64,000 nucleotides of DNA, from NCBI RefSeq assembly GCF_009761815.1, contig NZ_RWIN01000111.1, positions 24,511 through 88,510 of the forward strand, given 5' to 3'. This document shows positions 24,479 to 32,446 of this stretch, piece by piece. The notes under the pieces were generated by a model that searched no databases, was not told the DNA's origin, and worked only from the letters and a program-made list of their open reading frames with translations. The DNA comes from Pseudomonas sp. PB120. Lineage in GTDB: Bacteria; Pseudomonadota; Gammaproteobacteria; Pseudomonadales; Pseudomonadaceae. The position numbers and the translations under genes are program-made. Each line of letters opens with the position of its first letter. The first letter of the stretch is position 1.

Positions 24479-25510
24479 ATGACCACCCCTAAAAACGATA
24501 AAAATACGCGAACCACTGGCCGTCCCACCCTGAATGAAGTTGCCCGATTGGCCGGCGTCAGCCCGATTACCGCTTCCCGCGCCTTGCGTGGGGTCAGCAC
24601 GGTGGCTACCGAACTGGTGGAAAAAGTCCAGAAAGCCGCCCTCGACCTTAACTACGTGGTCAACCCCGCCGCCCGCGCCTTGGCCTCGGCCCAGAGCCAT
24701 TCGGTGGTGGTGCTGGTGCCGTCGCTGTCCAACCTGTTGTTCATCGACACGCTGGAAGCCATTCATCAGGTGTTGCGCCCCAAAGGCTTCGAAGTGCTGA
24801 TCGGCAACTTCCACTATTCGCGCGATGAAGAAGAAAACCTGCTGCGCAATTACATGGCCTATCAGCCGCGCGGCTTGCTGCTGACCGGGTTTGATCGCAC
24901 GGAAAGTTCGCGGCGGATGATCGAGGCGAGCAACATTCCGTGCGTGTACATGATGGAACTGGACAGCGCGGCGGGCGTGAATTGCGTGGGTTTTTCACAA
25001 CTTGCCGCCGGCGAAACCGCGGCCGAGCATTTGTTGTCCCGCGGCCGCAAGCGCCTGGCGTATATCGGCGCGCAACTGGATCAACGCACCTTGCTGCGCG
25101 GCGAAGGGTTTCGTAAAGCCCTGCAAAAAGCCGGCTTGTATGACCCGGACCTGGAAGTGCTGACGCCGCGCGCGTCCTCCGTCGGCCTGGGTGGCGAATT
25201 GTTCCTGCAACTGATGGCCAGTCATCCCGATGTCGACGCGATCTTTTTTGGTAACGACGACCTGGCGCAGGGCGCGCTGCTGGAAGCGATGCGTTGCGGA
25301 ATCAAGATCCCCGAGCAAGTGGCGATCCTCGGCTTCAACGACCTGCCCGCCTCGGCGCACATGGTGCCGCGCCTGAGCAGCATCAGCACCCCGCGCGAGG
25401 CCATTGGCCGTCGCTCGGCCGAACTGATGCTGACCTTGCTGGCCGGCAACACCGTGGCAAAACCGGTGCAGGACATGGGGTTTGAGTTGAAGGTGCGTGA
25501 GAGTACCTGA
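24479..25510 (+). CDS. gntR: Gluconate-responsive LacI-family regulator GntR
   Basis: A 343-residue LacI-family repressor. The helix-turn-helix is RPTLNEVARLAGVSPITASRALRG (about 14-37), with a hinge helix near NPAARALASA and a type I periplasmic-binding-like effector domain. Divergence from gntK and three operator copies indicate that it controls gntK, gntT and itself, released by gluconate or 6-phosphogluconate. I use the ATG at 24479; a TTG at 24464 is less likely. Confidence 0.9.
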   Translation: MTTPKNDKNTRTTGRPTLNEVARLAGVSPITASRALRGVSTVATELVEKVQKAALDLNYVVNPAARALASAQSHSVVVLVPSLSNLLFIDTLEAIHQVLRPKGFEVLIGNFHYSRDEEENLLRNYMAYQPRGLLLTGFDRTESSRRMIEASNIPCVYMMELDSAAGVNCVGFSQLAAGETAAEHLLSRGRKRLAYIGAQLDQRTLLRGEGFRKALQKAGLYDPDLEVLTPRASSVGLGGELFLQLMASHPDVDAIFFGNDDLAQGALLEAMRCGIKIPEQVAILGFNDLPASAHMVPRLSSISTPREAIGRRSAELMLTLLAGNTVAKPVQDMGFELKVREST

Positions 25511-25531
25511 GTACGCCCGGCTGAACGGGCT

Positions 25532-25659
25532 CCTGTGGCGAGGGAGCTTGCTCCCGCTCGGGTGCGCAGCAACCGCAACACGGCCACTACGGCTTACCTG
25601 AAAAAACGCGGTTGGGAGCGCTTCGCACTCCAGCGGGAGCAAGCTCCCTCGCCACAGGT
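25532..25659. repeat. REP doublet (GGGAGCTTGCTCCC type)
   Basis: Inverted halves TGGCGAGGGAGCTTGCTCCC and complement, between convergent gntR and the DUF6124 gene. Confidence 0.88.
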
Positions 25660-25665
25660 TCGGTG

Positions 25666-25914
25666 CTATTGCTGCGGATCAAGGTTATCCAGCACCCGAT
25701 TCACCGCCAACTCGGCCAGCATGATGATCTGTGCAATCGCCAGTGCCGTGTTGCGATGCGGGCCTTCCAGAAAAGTCGCAAAATCATTGGTCATCACACT
25801 CGCCGAGGCCAGTGATTCGCAGGCGTGGGCCAGCAGGGTTTCGTTATTGATGTCCGGTGCAATCGAGAACATTGGGCTGGGTTTGCGCGGGGGGTTCGGC
25901 GTGGGTTTGAACAT
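25666..25914 (-). CDS. DUF6124 family small protein
   Basis: An 82-residue protein starting MFKPTPNPP, the hallmark of the Pseudomonas DUF6124 family. The middle is predicted helical (LLAHACESLASASVMTN..LAIAQIIMLAELAVNRVLDNL). Function is unknown. I start at 25914, preceded by AGGAG; the frame is open further upstream, but that part coincides with the structured leader and is not family-like. The gene sits behind a leader of at least 200 nt with many hairpins. Confidence 0.75.
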   Translation of the reverse strand: MFKPTPNPPRKPSPMFSIAPDINNETLLAHACESLASASVMTNDFATFLEGPHRNTALAIAQIIMLAELAVNRVLDNLDPQQ

Positions 25915-25944
25915 GATGACGCTCCTGGAGTCATGGAGCTGCCA

Positions 25945-26130
25945 CGATTCGCTGCTAGACGAATGTAAGGTGACAGCTGTACGCGGGCTAGCAGACCGGG
26001 ACTCTAGAACCGGTAGACCCGAAGGTCTTCCCACGCACAGCCGCCATAACGTGAACGGATCACGAACGGTGGACGCCATGCATCTAAAGTATCCGGGCTG
26101 CTAGACCCGATCGCTGAATGGGCAGCGACA
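25945..26130 (-). ncRNA. Structured leader / candidate non-coding RNA before the DUF6124 gene
   Basis: Seven potential hairpins fall within about 185 nt: 25947-25964, 25984-25998, 25995-26014, 26015-26028, 26041-26072, 26094-26109 and 26111-26128. The minus strand forms a C(UUCG)G tetraloop at 26015-26028 (AGACC-UUCG-GGUCU), indicating that this strand is the folded RNA. Two hairpins expose the identical loop UCUAGCAG and a third exposes UCUGCUAG, whose CUGCUAG is complementary to CUAGCAG, so kissing loops are possible. The stem at 26041-26072 is kept by CCGCC/GGTGG and CGTGA/TCACG pairs. I do not recognise an Rfam family. The remaining upstream part to 26415 shows no gene. Confidence 0.55.
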
Positions 26131-26415
26131 CGGAACCATAGAGCCCGGGCACCAGACGCACAAGCCGGCGGATTCTGGCGTAGTTGTAGGCAATGGCGCA
26201 AGAAACTGTAGCCTTTGGAAACCCCCTGAAACCGCTTTCCTAAGGACCCTTCCTACACCCCTGCACGCTGCTCGTTCTCACGCCGCCAGGCAGCGCATCG
26301 CCCATGCCGCCGCTTTTCAACTAATCTTGAAAGTGCTCCCTATCCCGCTTATTGCCTGGCACGGTCGACGTCCTGTTAAAGTCGCGAAACGTCGAATCGC
26401 TAACGGAGTAGCTCC

Positions 26416-27048
26416 ATGGAACACGCACTGAAAATCCTCGGTAAAGCCTCGTCCATCAACGTCCGAAAAGTCCTGTGGACTTGCGAAGAACTGGGTGTTT
26501 CCTACGAGCGTGAAGATTGGGGCAGCGGTTACGCGTCGACCCACACGCCGGAGTTTCTACGGCTCAACCCCAATGCGCTAGTGCCGGTGATCATCGACGA
26601 GGCCGGCGTGTTGTGGGAGTCCAACACCATCTGCCGTTACCTCGCCGGCAAACAGCAAAACACCGAACTGCTCCCGCACGAACCGGCGGCACGCGCCCGG
26701 GTGGAACAGTGGATGGATTGGCAAGCCACCGAACTCAATCCGTCCTGGAGTTATGCCTTCACCTCGTTGGTGCGCAAGGACCCGGAATTCCAGGATGCGC
26801 ACCGGCTCGCCGTTGGCGTAAGGGGCTGGAATCAGAAAATGGCCATCCTCGAACATCAACTCTCAGTCACCAAAGCCTATGTCGCCGGGCCGCACTTCAC
26901 GCTGGCCGACATTGTCATCGGGCTGTCGGTGAATCGCTGGCTGATGACGCCCATCGAGCGCCCCGACTATCCGGCTATCGATGAGTATTTCCAACGGTTG
27001 GCCCAACGCCCGGGATTCATGAAACATGGCTGCAATGGCCTGCCTTGA
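26416..27048 (+). CDS. Glutathione S-transferase family protein
   Basis: A 210-residue GST with an N-terminal thioredoxin-like domain (about 1-80, with NPNALVPVIID and the glutathione-binding ESNTICRYLAG) and a C-terminal all-helical domain with the N-capping segment FTLADIVIGLSVNRWL. The N-terminal SSINVRKVLW carries a Ser/Asn catalytic region. The substrate is unknown. RBS GGAG lies before the ATG. Confidence 0.87.
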   Translation: MEHALKILGKASSINVRKVLWTCEELGVSYEREDWGSGYASTHTPEFLRLNPNALVPVIIDEAGVLWESNTICRYLAGKQQNTELLPHEPAARARVEQWMDWQATELNPSWSYAFTSLVRKDPEFQDAHRLAVGVRGWNQKMAILEHQLSVTKAYVAGPHFTLADIVIGLSVNRWLMTPIERPDYPAIDEYFQRLAQRPGFMKHGCNGLP

Positions 27049-27180
27049 GCGACCAGTCGTTAAAACCTGGAGATTCATGGCAATAATCCGGCGAATTCAG
27101 GCGTACACACGCAGAAATTCACAAGCATTCATTTCCGATAGCAGGCTAAGCTCTTCCATCAATAAAAATTGGATCAGCTT

Positions 27181-28605
27181 ATGTCTGCCAGCAATCCCTC
27201 AGTCGCCATACCGGACGGCATCGACCCCGTCCGGGCCGCGCAAATCTCCGCACGCATTGACCGACTTCCCGCCGTCTCGACCCTGTGGCGTTTGGTGGCG
27301 CTGCTGTCGATCGGCGGCTTTTTCGAGCTCTATGACCTGTTCCAGACGGCCTACATCAGCCCGGGCCTGATCCGCGACGGAATCTTCGCCACCGGCAGCC
27401 AAGGCGTGTTCGGTTTCTCTGATCAGGCAGCCTTTGCCTCGGCGACGTTTCTTGGGCTGTTCCTCGGTGCCAGCCTGCTCAGCCCGATGGCCGACCGTTT
27501 CGGCCGACGCGCCATCTTCACCTTCGCGCTGGTCTGGTACACGCTCGCGACCGTCGCCATGGGTGTCCAGAGCTCGGCGCTGGGCATTATCTGCATGCGC
27601 TTTCTGGTGGGCATCGGGTTGGGCATCGAATTGGTGACCATCGACGCCTACCTCTCGGAACTGGTGCCCAAGCGCATGCGCAGTTCGGCGTTTGCCTTCG
27701 CGTTTTTCGTGCAGTTTTTGTCCGTGCCGGCGGTGGCGCTAATGTCGTGGTGGCTGGTGCCGCAAGCGCCGTTCGGCGTGTCCGGCTGGCGTTGGGTGGT
27801 GTTGGCCAGTGCGGTGTTTGCGCTGTTCATCTGGTGGTTGCGCAAGCGCCTGCCGGAATCGCCGCGCTGGCTGGCCCAGCATGGGCGCTTTGACGAAGCC
27901 GGCAAGATTCTTGACGACATTGAAGCGCGCTGCGTGAAGGACCAGGGCAAACCACTGGACGAGCCAGAACTGGCGGCGGTGGATATTCAGGGCACCGGGC
28001 GTTTCGCCGATATCTGGCAACCGCCGTACCGTCGTCGAGCCTTGATGCTGATCGTGTTTCACGTGTTCCAGGCCATCGGCTTCTTCGGTTTCGGCAACTG
28101 GTTGCCGGCGCTGTTGTCCGGCCAGGGTGTGAGCGTGACGCACAGCCTGATGTACGCGTTCATCATCACCCTCGCCTACCCGCTTGGGCCGCTGTTGTTT
28201 GTGAAGTTCGCCAATCGCTTCGAGAACAAGTGGCAGATCGTTGGTTCGGCACTGGGCGCCATGACGTTCGGTACGCTGTTCGCGTTGCAGACCAGCGCCT
28301 TTGGCCTGATCTTCTGCGGCGTGATGATCACCTTCTGCAACGCCTGGCTGAGCTTCAGTTATCACTCGTACCAAAGTGAATTGTTCCCCACCAACATCCG
28401 CGCCCGGGCGGTGGGGTTCTGTTACTCATTCAGTCGGTTGTCGACGGTGTTCAGCAGCTTGCTGATCGGGATTTTTCTCGAGCACTTCGGCACGCCGGGT
28501 GTATTGGCGTTTATCGTCAGCAGCATGTTGATCGTGATGGTGACCATCGGCTGGTTCGGCCCGCGCACCCGCAACCTGGCGCTGGAAAACATTGCTCATC
28601 GCTGA
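27181..28605 (+). CDS. MFS transporter (sugar/acid porter type)
   Basis: A 474-residue major facilitator with 12 membrane helices. The loop 2-3 motif is PMADRFGRRAIFTFALVWY and the repeat-end motif is LPESPRWLAQHGRFDEA. Overall it resembles metabolite:H+ symporters of the sialate/aromatic-acid type, but I cannot name the substrate. ATG 27181 is chosen over a TTG at 27169, though the ribosome-binding site is weak. It is followed by a terminator-like hairpin. Confidence 0.83.
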   Translation: MSASNPSVAIPDGIDPVRAAQISARIDRLPAVSTLWRLVALLSIGGFFELYDLFQTAYISPGLIRDGIFATGSQGVFGFSDQAAFASATFLGLFLGASLLSPMADRFGRRAIFTFALVWYTLATVAMGVQSSALGIICMRFLVGIGLGIELVTIDAYLSELVPKRMRSSAFAFAFFVQFLSVPAVALMSWWLVPQAPFGVSGWRWVVLASAVFALFIWWLRKRLPESPRWLAQHGRFDEAGKILDDIEARCVKDQGKPLDEPELAAVDIQGTGRFADIWQPPYRRRALMLIVFHVFQAIGFFGFGNWLPALLSGQGVSVTHSLMYAFIITLAYPLGPLLFVKFANRFENKWQIVGSALGAMTFGTLFALQTSAFGLIFCGVMITFCNAWLSFSYHSYQSELFPTNIRARAVGFCYSFSRLSTVFSSLLIGIFLEHFGTPGVLAFIVSSMLIVMVTIGWFGPRTRNLALENIAHR

Positions 28606-28675
28606 AGAAGCGGCAGCCCGCAACTGCCGCCTAACGGCAATAGTTCACCGCACACTCCATTGAACTGACGTCGAG

Positions 28676-28696
28676 CCCCCTGAAAACAGGGGGTTT
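28676..28696 (+). terminator. Terminator-like hairpin after the MFS gene
   Basis: CCCCCTG and CAGGGGG enclose AAAA, then TTT. The stem is strong and the T-run is short. Confidence 0.6.
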
Positions 28697-28702
28697 GGGC
28701 GA

Positions 28703-28718
28703 CGGCACGCTAATTGCT
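28703..28718 (+). promoter_or_regulatory. Sigma-54 (RpoN) promoter
   Basis: CGGCACG-CTAA-TTGCT matches the -24/-12 consensus TGGCACG-N4-TTGCW with exact GG-N10-GC spacing. Transcription would start near 28729, about 30 nt before the downstream ATG. Confidence 0.75.
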
Positions 28719-28759
28719 CCCGCTGCTGTACCCCCAAACAATGACAAGGTCTACTCATC

Positions 28760-29308
28760 ATGCTGGTCAGTGCAAAACAGACATTAGTGACGCCGACGCC
28801 CAAACGCCCCGGTGACGAGCCGACCGCGGACGCCGCCAGTGGCCTCCAGTCCACGCTGGTGCAGCACCTGCAAAACACGTTGCAGATGCAAACCTTCAAA
28901 AACAATGCAGGTGTTGAGGCGAGCACCGCCAACCACACCACGCAACAGGTCAGCGCCGCCAGCAAAATAAGCGACAACGTGGATGAAGCGTTCGCCAAAA
29001 CCCGCGTGACGCTGCAAGCGACCGATACCTCGACTACGTCAAAGTCCACCGATAGCTCGGCCATGGCGGATTTCAAGGACTACATGAGCAAGTCGCCGGA
29101 GCAGCGCTTGCACGACAGCATCCTGCAAGAGATGGGGCTGACCGAAGACGAAGTGAAAGCGATGCCGCCAGAGAAGCAACTGGCCATCGGCAAAGAGATT
29201 GCCCAGCGCATGGAAGACAAGTTGAAGCTGGCCAAGACCGAGAAAGAAGACAGCAGCAGCGATAAAAGCGGCAGCCAGGTTGTGGATAAATTCCTGGCTT
29301 CGCTGTGA
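28760..29308 (+). CDS. Hypothetical protein under a sigma-54 promoter
   Basis: A 182-residue soluble protein without signal peptide or membrane helix. The N-terminal half is Thr/Ser/Gln-rich and likely disordered; the C-terminal half is charged and helical (AMADFKDYMSKSPEQRLHDS, then EMGLTEDEVKAMPPEKQLAIG). I do not recognise a characterised family. The composition resembles proteins handled by flagellar or type III export, but there is no direct evidence. The RpoN promoter just upstream is its most informative feature. Confidence 0.7.
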   Translation: MLVSAKQTLVTPTPKRPGDEPTADAASGLQSTLVQHLQNTLQMQTFKNNAGVEASTANHTTQQVSAASKISDNVDEAFAKTRVTLQATDTSTTSKSTDSSAMADFKDYMSKSPEQRLHDSILQEMGLTEDEVKAMPPEKQLAIGKEIAQRMEDKLKLAKTEKEDSSSDKSGSQVVDKFLASL

Positions 29309-29316
29309 CGACGCCA

Positions 29317-29433
29317 CTGTAGGAGCGAGCTTGCTCGCGATGGGCTAGAGATCGCCGCGGGGTATCAGGTGCCCCGCGTCATCGTTTACGACCATCGTCG
29401 GAACGCCGCCCGGAGCTAGCTCGCTCCTACAGG
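29317..29433. repeat. Mixed REP doublet
   Basis: The left half is of the AGGAGCGAGCTTGCTCGCGA type; the right half is of the CGTCGGAACGCCGCCCGGAG type. The two halves of the doublet belong to different REP variants. Confidence 0.8.
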
Positions 29434-29447
29434 TTATGCGTTGGGTG

Positions 29448-30767
29448 TCAGTTCAACTGCAACGTCGAGTTGAACTGACTGATCGCGTCCACCACATGCC
29501 GCGAGCCCATCTGGATTTCGAGGATCACCTCGCCCGCCTCGTTCGCCAACTCGACGCCAAGACCGGTTCGGCTCAAGCTCGACTGCATGCTCGACACCGC
29601 ACTCAACGACAAATCATGGTTCTTGCGCACCACCTCGACGATCTCCAGCGTCGCCTGGCTCGTGCGTGCCGCGAGGCTACGAACCTCATCCGCCACCACC
29701 GCAAACCCGCGCCCGTGTTCCCCCGCCCTGGCCGCTTCGATGGCCGCGTTCAGCGCCAGCAAGTTGGTCTGGTCGGCAATGCCGCGGATGGTCTGAACAA
29801 TGGTGCCGATGATGTCGGACTGTTTGCTGACCGCATCGATACTCACTGCCGCTTCGTTCAGGTTCTTGGAAATGTCCTGGATGATCTGCACGGTTTGTTG
29901 CACCACCTGTGACCCTTTCTGCGCACAGGCGTCGTTCTGCACCGAGGTGCTGTGGGCCGATTCCGCGGCGGTTTGCAGCGTGGTCACTTGATTCGTAATG
30001 TCGCTGGCAAACTTGACCACTTTGTAGAGACGGCCCTTGGCATCGAACAGCGGGTTGTAAGAGGCCTCCAGAAAAATGGTATGGCCGTATTTGTCTTTGC
30101 GTTCGAAACGGTGCGAGTGGTATTCGCCGCGATTGAGCGATGCCCAAAACGCCTTGTAGTGTTGTGATTCGGCTTCAGTGCGGTGGCAAAACATGCTGTG
30201 GTGATGACCAACCACTTCGTTGAGCGAGTAATGCGTAGTCTTCAGGAAGTTCTCATTGGCGCGAATCACATTGCCTTCGGGGGTGAATTCAATCACGGCC
30301 ATGGAACGACCGATCGCCGCGAGCATGCTTTCGTTTTCATGTTCTTTGTTGACCCTGTCGGTAATGTCCGAGGCCACTTTGATCACGCTTTTGACTTGGC
30401 GATCCGGGCCGAACACCGGCATGTAACTGGCTTCGAGCCAGACCTCCTTACCACGCTTGTTCAATCGCTGAAAGGTACCGCTGACCGGTTCGCCACGGGC
30501 CAGGTCACGCCACAACTTCGCATACTCGTCACTGCGATAAAATGCTTCTTCGCAAAAGATACGGTGATGTTTGCCGAGCACTTCATCGGCGCTGTAACCC
30601 ATGGTGCTGCAAAAGTTTTCGTTGGCATCGAGCACGACGCCTTCGGGGGTGAACTCGATCATCGCCATCGAACGGCTGACAGCGGCCAACTTGGCGTTGG
30701 CTTCGGTCAGCGCGCAACTGAAGCGCTCGATTTCCTGCAGGTCAGCCTTGTGATGTAGGTTAAACAT
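29448..30767 (-). CDS. Double-PAS soluble chemoreceptor, BdlA-like
   Basis: A 439-residue cytoplasmic chemoreceptor-type protein with no membrane helix. PAS domain 1 spans about residues 25-140 and PAS domain 2 about 147-262; both have the MIEFTPEGVVLDANENF / VIEFTPEGNVIRANENF core and a PAC-type end. They are followed by a shortened signalling domain with the conserved tip (NLLALNAAIEAARAGEHGRG). This architecture and length match P. aeruginosa BdlA, which links redox or nutrient cues and c-di-GMP to biofilm dispersion, and Aer-type sensors. BdlA itself is processed between its PAS domains; I cannot tell whether this protein is. RBS AGGGTGA supports the start. Confidence 0.83.
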   Translation of the reverse strand: MFNLHHKADLQEIERFSCALTEANAKLAAVSRSMAMIEFTPEGVVLDANENFCSTMGYSADEVLGKHHRIFCEEAFYRSDEYAKLWRDLARGEPVSGTFQRLNKRGKEVWLEASYMPVFGPDRQVKSVIKVASDITDRVNKEHENESMLAAIGRSMAVIEFTPEGNVIRANENFLKTTHYSLNEVVGHHHSMFCHRTEAESQHYKAFWASLNRGEYHSHRFERKDKYGHTIFLEASYNPLFDAKGRLYKVVKFASDITNQVTTLQTAAESAHSTSVQNDACAQKGSQVVQQTVQIIQDISKNLNEAAVSIDAVSKQSDIIGTIVQTIRGIADQTNLLALNAAIEAARAGEHGRGFAVVADEVRSLAARTSQATLEIVEVVRKNHDLSLSAVSSMQSSLSRTGLGVELANEAGEVILEIQMGSRHVVDAISQFNSTLQLN

Positions 30768-30835
30768 GGTCGTATCACCCTAAGCGCGGTCTTTTGATTG
30801 ATGAAAGTTCGGTCTTTCAACGTATCCACCACTAC

Positions 30836-30847
30836 GTTCCATGGAAC
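30836..30847. promoter_or_regulatory. 12-bp palindrome upstream of the BdlA-like gene
   Basis: GTTCCATGGAAC is a perfect palindrome 69 bp upstream of the BdlA-like start, a candidate operator. Chance occurrence is possible. Confidence 0.3.
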
Positions 30848-30896
30848 AGGCACACGCATGCCTCCATTTGAGGCCTTGTCAGGTGATAAATGATGT

Positions 30897-31124
30897 TCAA
30901 TCGGAGAGTCCATTAAGCGACGCTCTTATCAAGACATCCTTCTCTTGATAGCCCTGGATCGGGCCAGCCCTAACGTTGTTATAAGTAATTCCATCTACCA
31001 GATATCTCCCTTTCCCTAGCGCGGTGCCTTGGGTTGCGCACTCTCGCAATGTCGCCCACACAGGTTGGCCGACACAGTTAGTTACGAGTGAGCATAGACA
31101 GCCGTTTTGGCTAAGCAAGGCCAT
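30897..31124 (-). CDS. Possible small orphan ORF
   Basis: A 75-residue open frame in an otherwise gene-free stretch. The C-terminal part (GKGRYLVDGITYNNVRAG, then IQGYQEKDVLIRASLNG) looks protein-like rather than random. The N-terminal part has three cysteines. No good ribosome-binding site is visible. It could be a small gene, the remnant of a larger one, or spurious; I do not recognise it. Confidence 0.35.
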   Translation of the reverse strand: MALLSQNGCLCSLVTNCVGQPVWATLRECATQGTALGKGRYLVDGITYNNVRAGPIQGYQEKDVLIRASLNGLSD

Positions 31125-31290
31125 TAGTCGGCCAGTATTGAGGACAAAATCGGTTCAGCGGGCGGGTTTAGCGGTCGCTTGGGGGGATGTTGATTGCGAC
31201 TGATTTGGATGGGGCAGTTTCAGGCGAGGATTGGATTGCGCACGACCGTTCAAGCGATGTTGACCGCGGCGTTGGGTGTTCGCCTTGAGA

Positions 31291-31411
31291 CCATCGCGAG
31301 CAGGCTCGCTCCCACAGGGGATATTTGTCACACCATAGATCCCTGTGGATCCCACAGGGACTTGCGTCGCGCCAGAGATCCACTGTGGGAGCGAGCCTGC
31401 TCGCGATGGCG
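31291..31411. repeat. REP doublet (tails outward)
   Basis: CCATCGCGAGCAGGCTCGCT and the inverse AGCGAGCCTGCTCGCGATGG occur in the order opposite to the usual doublet. Confidence 0.8.
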
Positions 31412-31432
31412 ATTAACCAGGCGCTGTAGAAC

Positions 31433-32446
31433 TTACAGACTCTCACTCACTTTTCTGGCCACCTCCCCCGGCACCCACCCCTTCCACACCTGCGGCTGAT
31501 CCCGCAAAAATGCTTGCGCCACCTCACGCGGTTTCTCGCGCTTTTCGCTCATCTGCGCCAGTGTCTGGTTCAACAGATCAATCGGGAAATCCACTTTCTC
31601 GAAGAACGCCACCAGGTCCGGGTACTGCGTCTTGAACGGTGCTGACACGCCGATGGCCAAGCTGGCCGGCATCGAGCGCGTGCCTTTAGGGTGGGGATTG
31701 TTGGCATCGGCCAGGGTCTTCCACGCCTCGGCGTCGAAGGGCGGTTCTTCCAGCTTCACCAGTTTGAAACGACCCAACAGCGGTGTCGGCGACCAGTAGT
31801 AAAACAGCACCGGTTTGCCGCGCCGGATCGATGAAGCCACTTCCGCGTCCAGCGCCGCGCCGGAGCCGGTGCGGAAGTTGACGAAGCTCGCGGTCAGGTC
31901 ATAAGCCTTGAGTTTCTGGCTGTTGACGATTTCGGAGGTCCAGCCGGTCGGGCTGTTGAGGAAGCGCCCGCGGCTCGGGTCCTCGGGGTCGCGAAACACG
32001 TCCTTGTAGCGGGCCAGGTCGGCGACGGATTTCAGCTCCGGGGCCAGCGGTTTGATCCCACGTTCCGGGTCGCCCTTGATCACGTATTCCGGCACCCACC
32101 AGCCTTCGGTGGCGCCCTTGACCGTGTCGCCCAGGCCAAACACTTTGCCCTCCGATGCGGCCTTGACCCAGGCCGGACTGCGACCGGCCCACTCTTCGCC
32201 GATCACTTGAATGTCGTTCTTGGCCAACGCCGCTTCGAGGCTGACGGTGCTGCCCGGCAGCGTATCGGTCGGGTAGCCGTAACCCTTCTCGACGATCAGC
32301 CGCAGGATTTCGGTGATCAGGCTGCCGCTTTCCCAGGTGATGTCGCCGAAGTGGATGGGCGCGTTCTTTTCCGCCGCCGGGGCGTGGGTCGCCACGAGGC
32401 TCAGGGCCAGCAGCGAACTGCCGAGCAGGCTTTTGATTGATTTCAT
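31433..32446 (-). CDS. OpuAC-type ABC substrate-binding protein (orphan)
   Basis: A 337-residue periplasmic binding protein with a signal peptide (about 1-24, ending THAPAAE). It belongs to the glycine-betaine/choline binding superfamily; typical parts are HFGDITWESGSLITEILRLI and an aromatic-rich GEEWAGRSPAW, GATEGWWVPEYV and FYYWSPTPLL set that could form the quaternary-amine cage. No permease or ATPase is encoded nearby, as with other orphan Pseudomonas betaine-binding proteins. The ATG overlaps the stop of the sigma-factor gene (ATGA), which is unusual and implies coupled expression. Confidence 0.8.
   Translation of the reverse strand: MKSIKSLLGSSLLALSLVATHAPAAEKNAPIHFGDITWESGSLITEILRLIVEKGYGYPTDTLPGSTVSLEAALAKNDIQVIGEEWAGRSPAWVKAASEGKVFGLGDTVKGATEGWWVPEYVIKGDPERGIKPLAPELKSVADLARYKDVFRDPEDPSRGRFLNSPTGWTSEIVNSQKLKAYDLTASFVNFRTGSGAALDAEVASSIRRGKPVLFYYWSPTPLLGRFKLVKLEEPPFDAEAWKTLADANNPHPKGTRSMPASLAIGVSAPFKTQYPDLVAFFEKVDFPIDLLNQTLAQMSEKREKPREVAQAFLRDQPQVWKGWVPGEVARKVSESL

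Larger units (their letters stand above)
30768..31432. other. 665-bp stretch with one doubtful ORF, a palindrome and a REP doublet
   Basis: By eye this stretch is less GC-rich than its flanks around 30890-31130. It contains a perfect palindrome (30836-30847), a possible 75-residue minus-strand ORF, and the REP doublet at 31291-31411. I see no established RNA gene. Confidence 0.5.

Noticed and set aside
25666..26079. 137-residue version of the DUF6124 protein
   Set aside because: The first 55 residues coincide with the structured leader, and DUF6124 proteins begin MFKPTPN.
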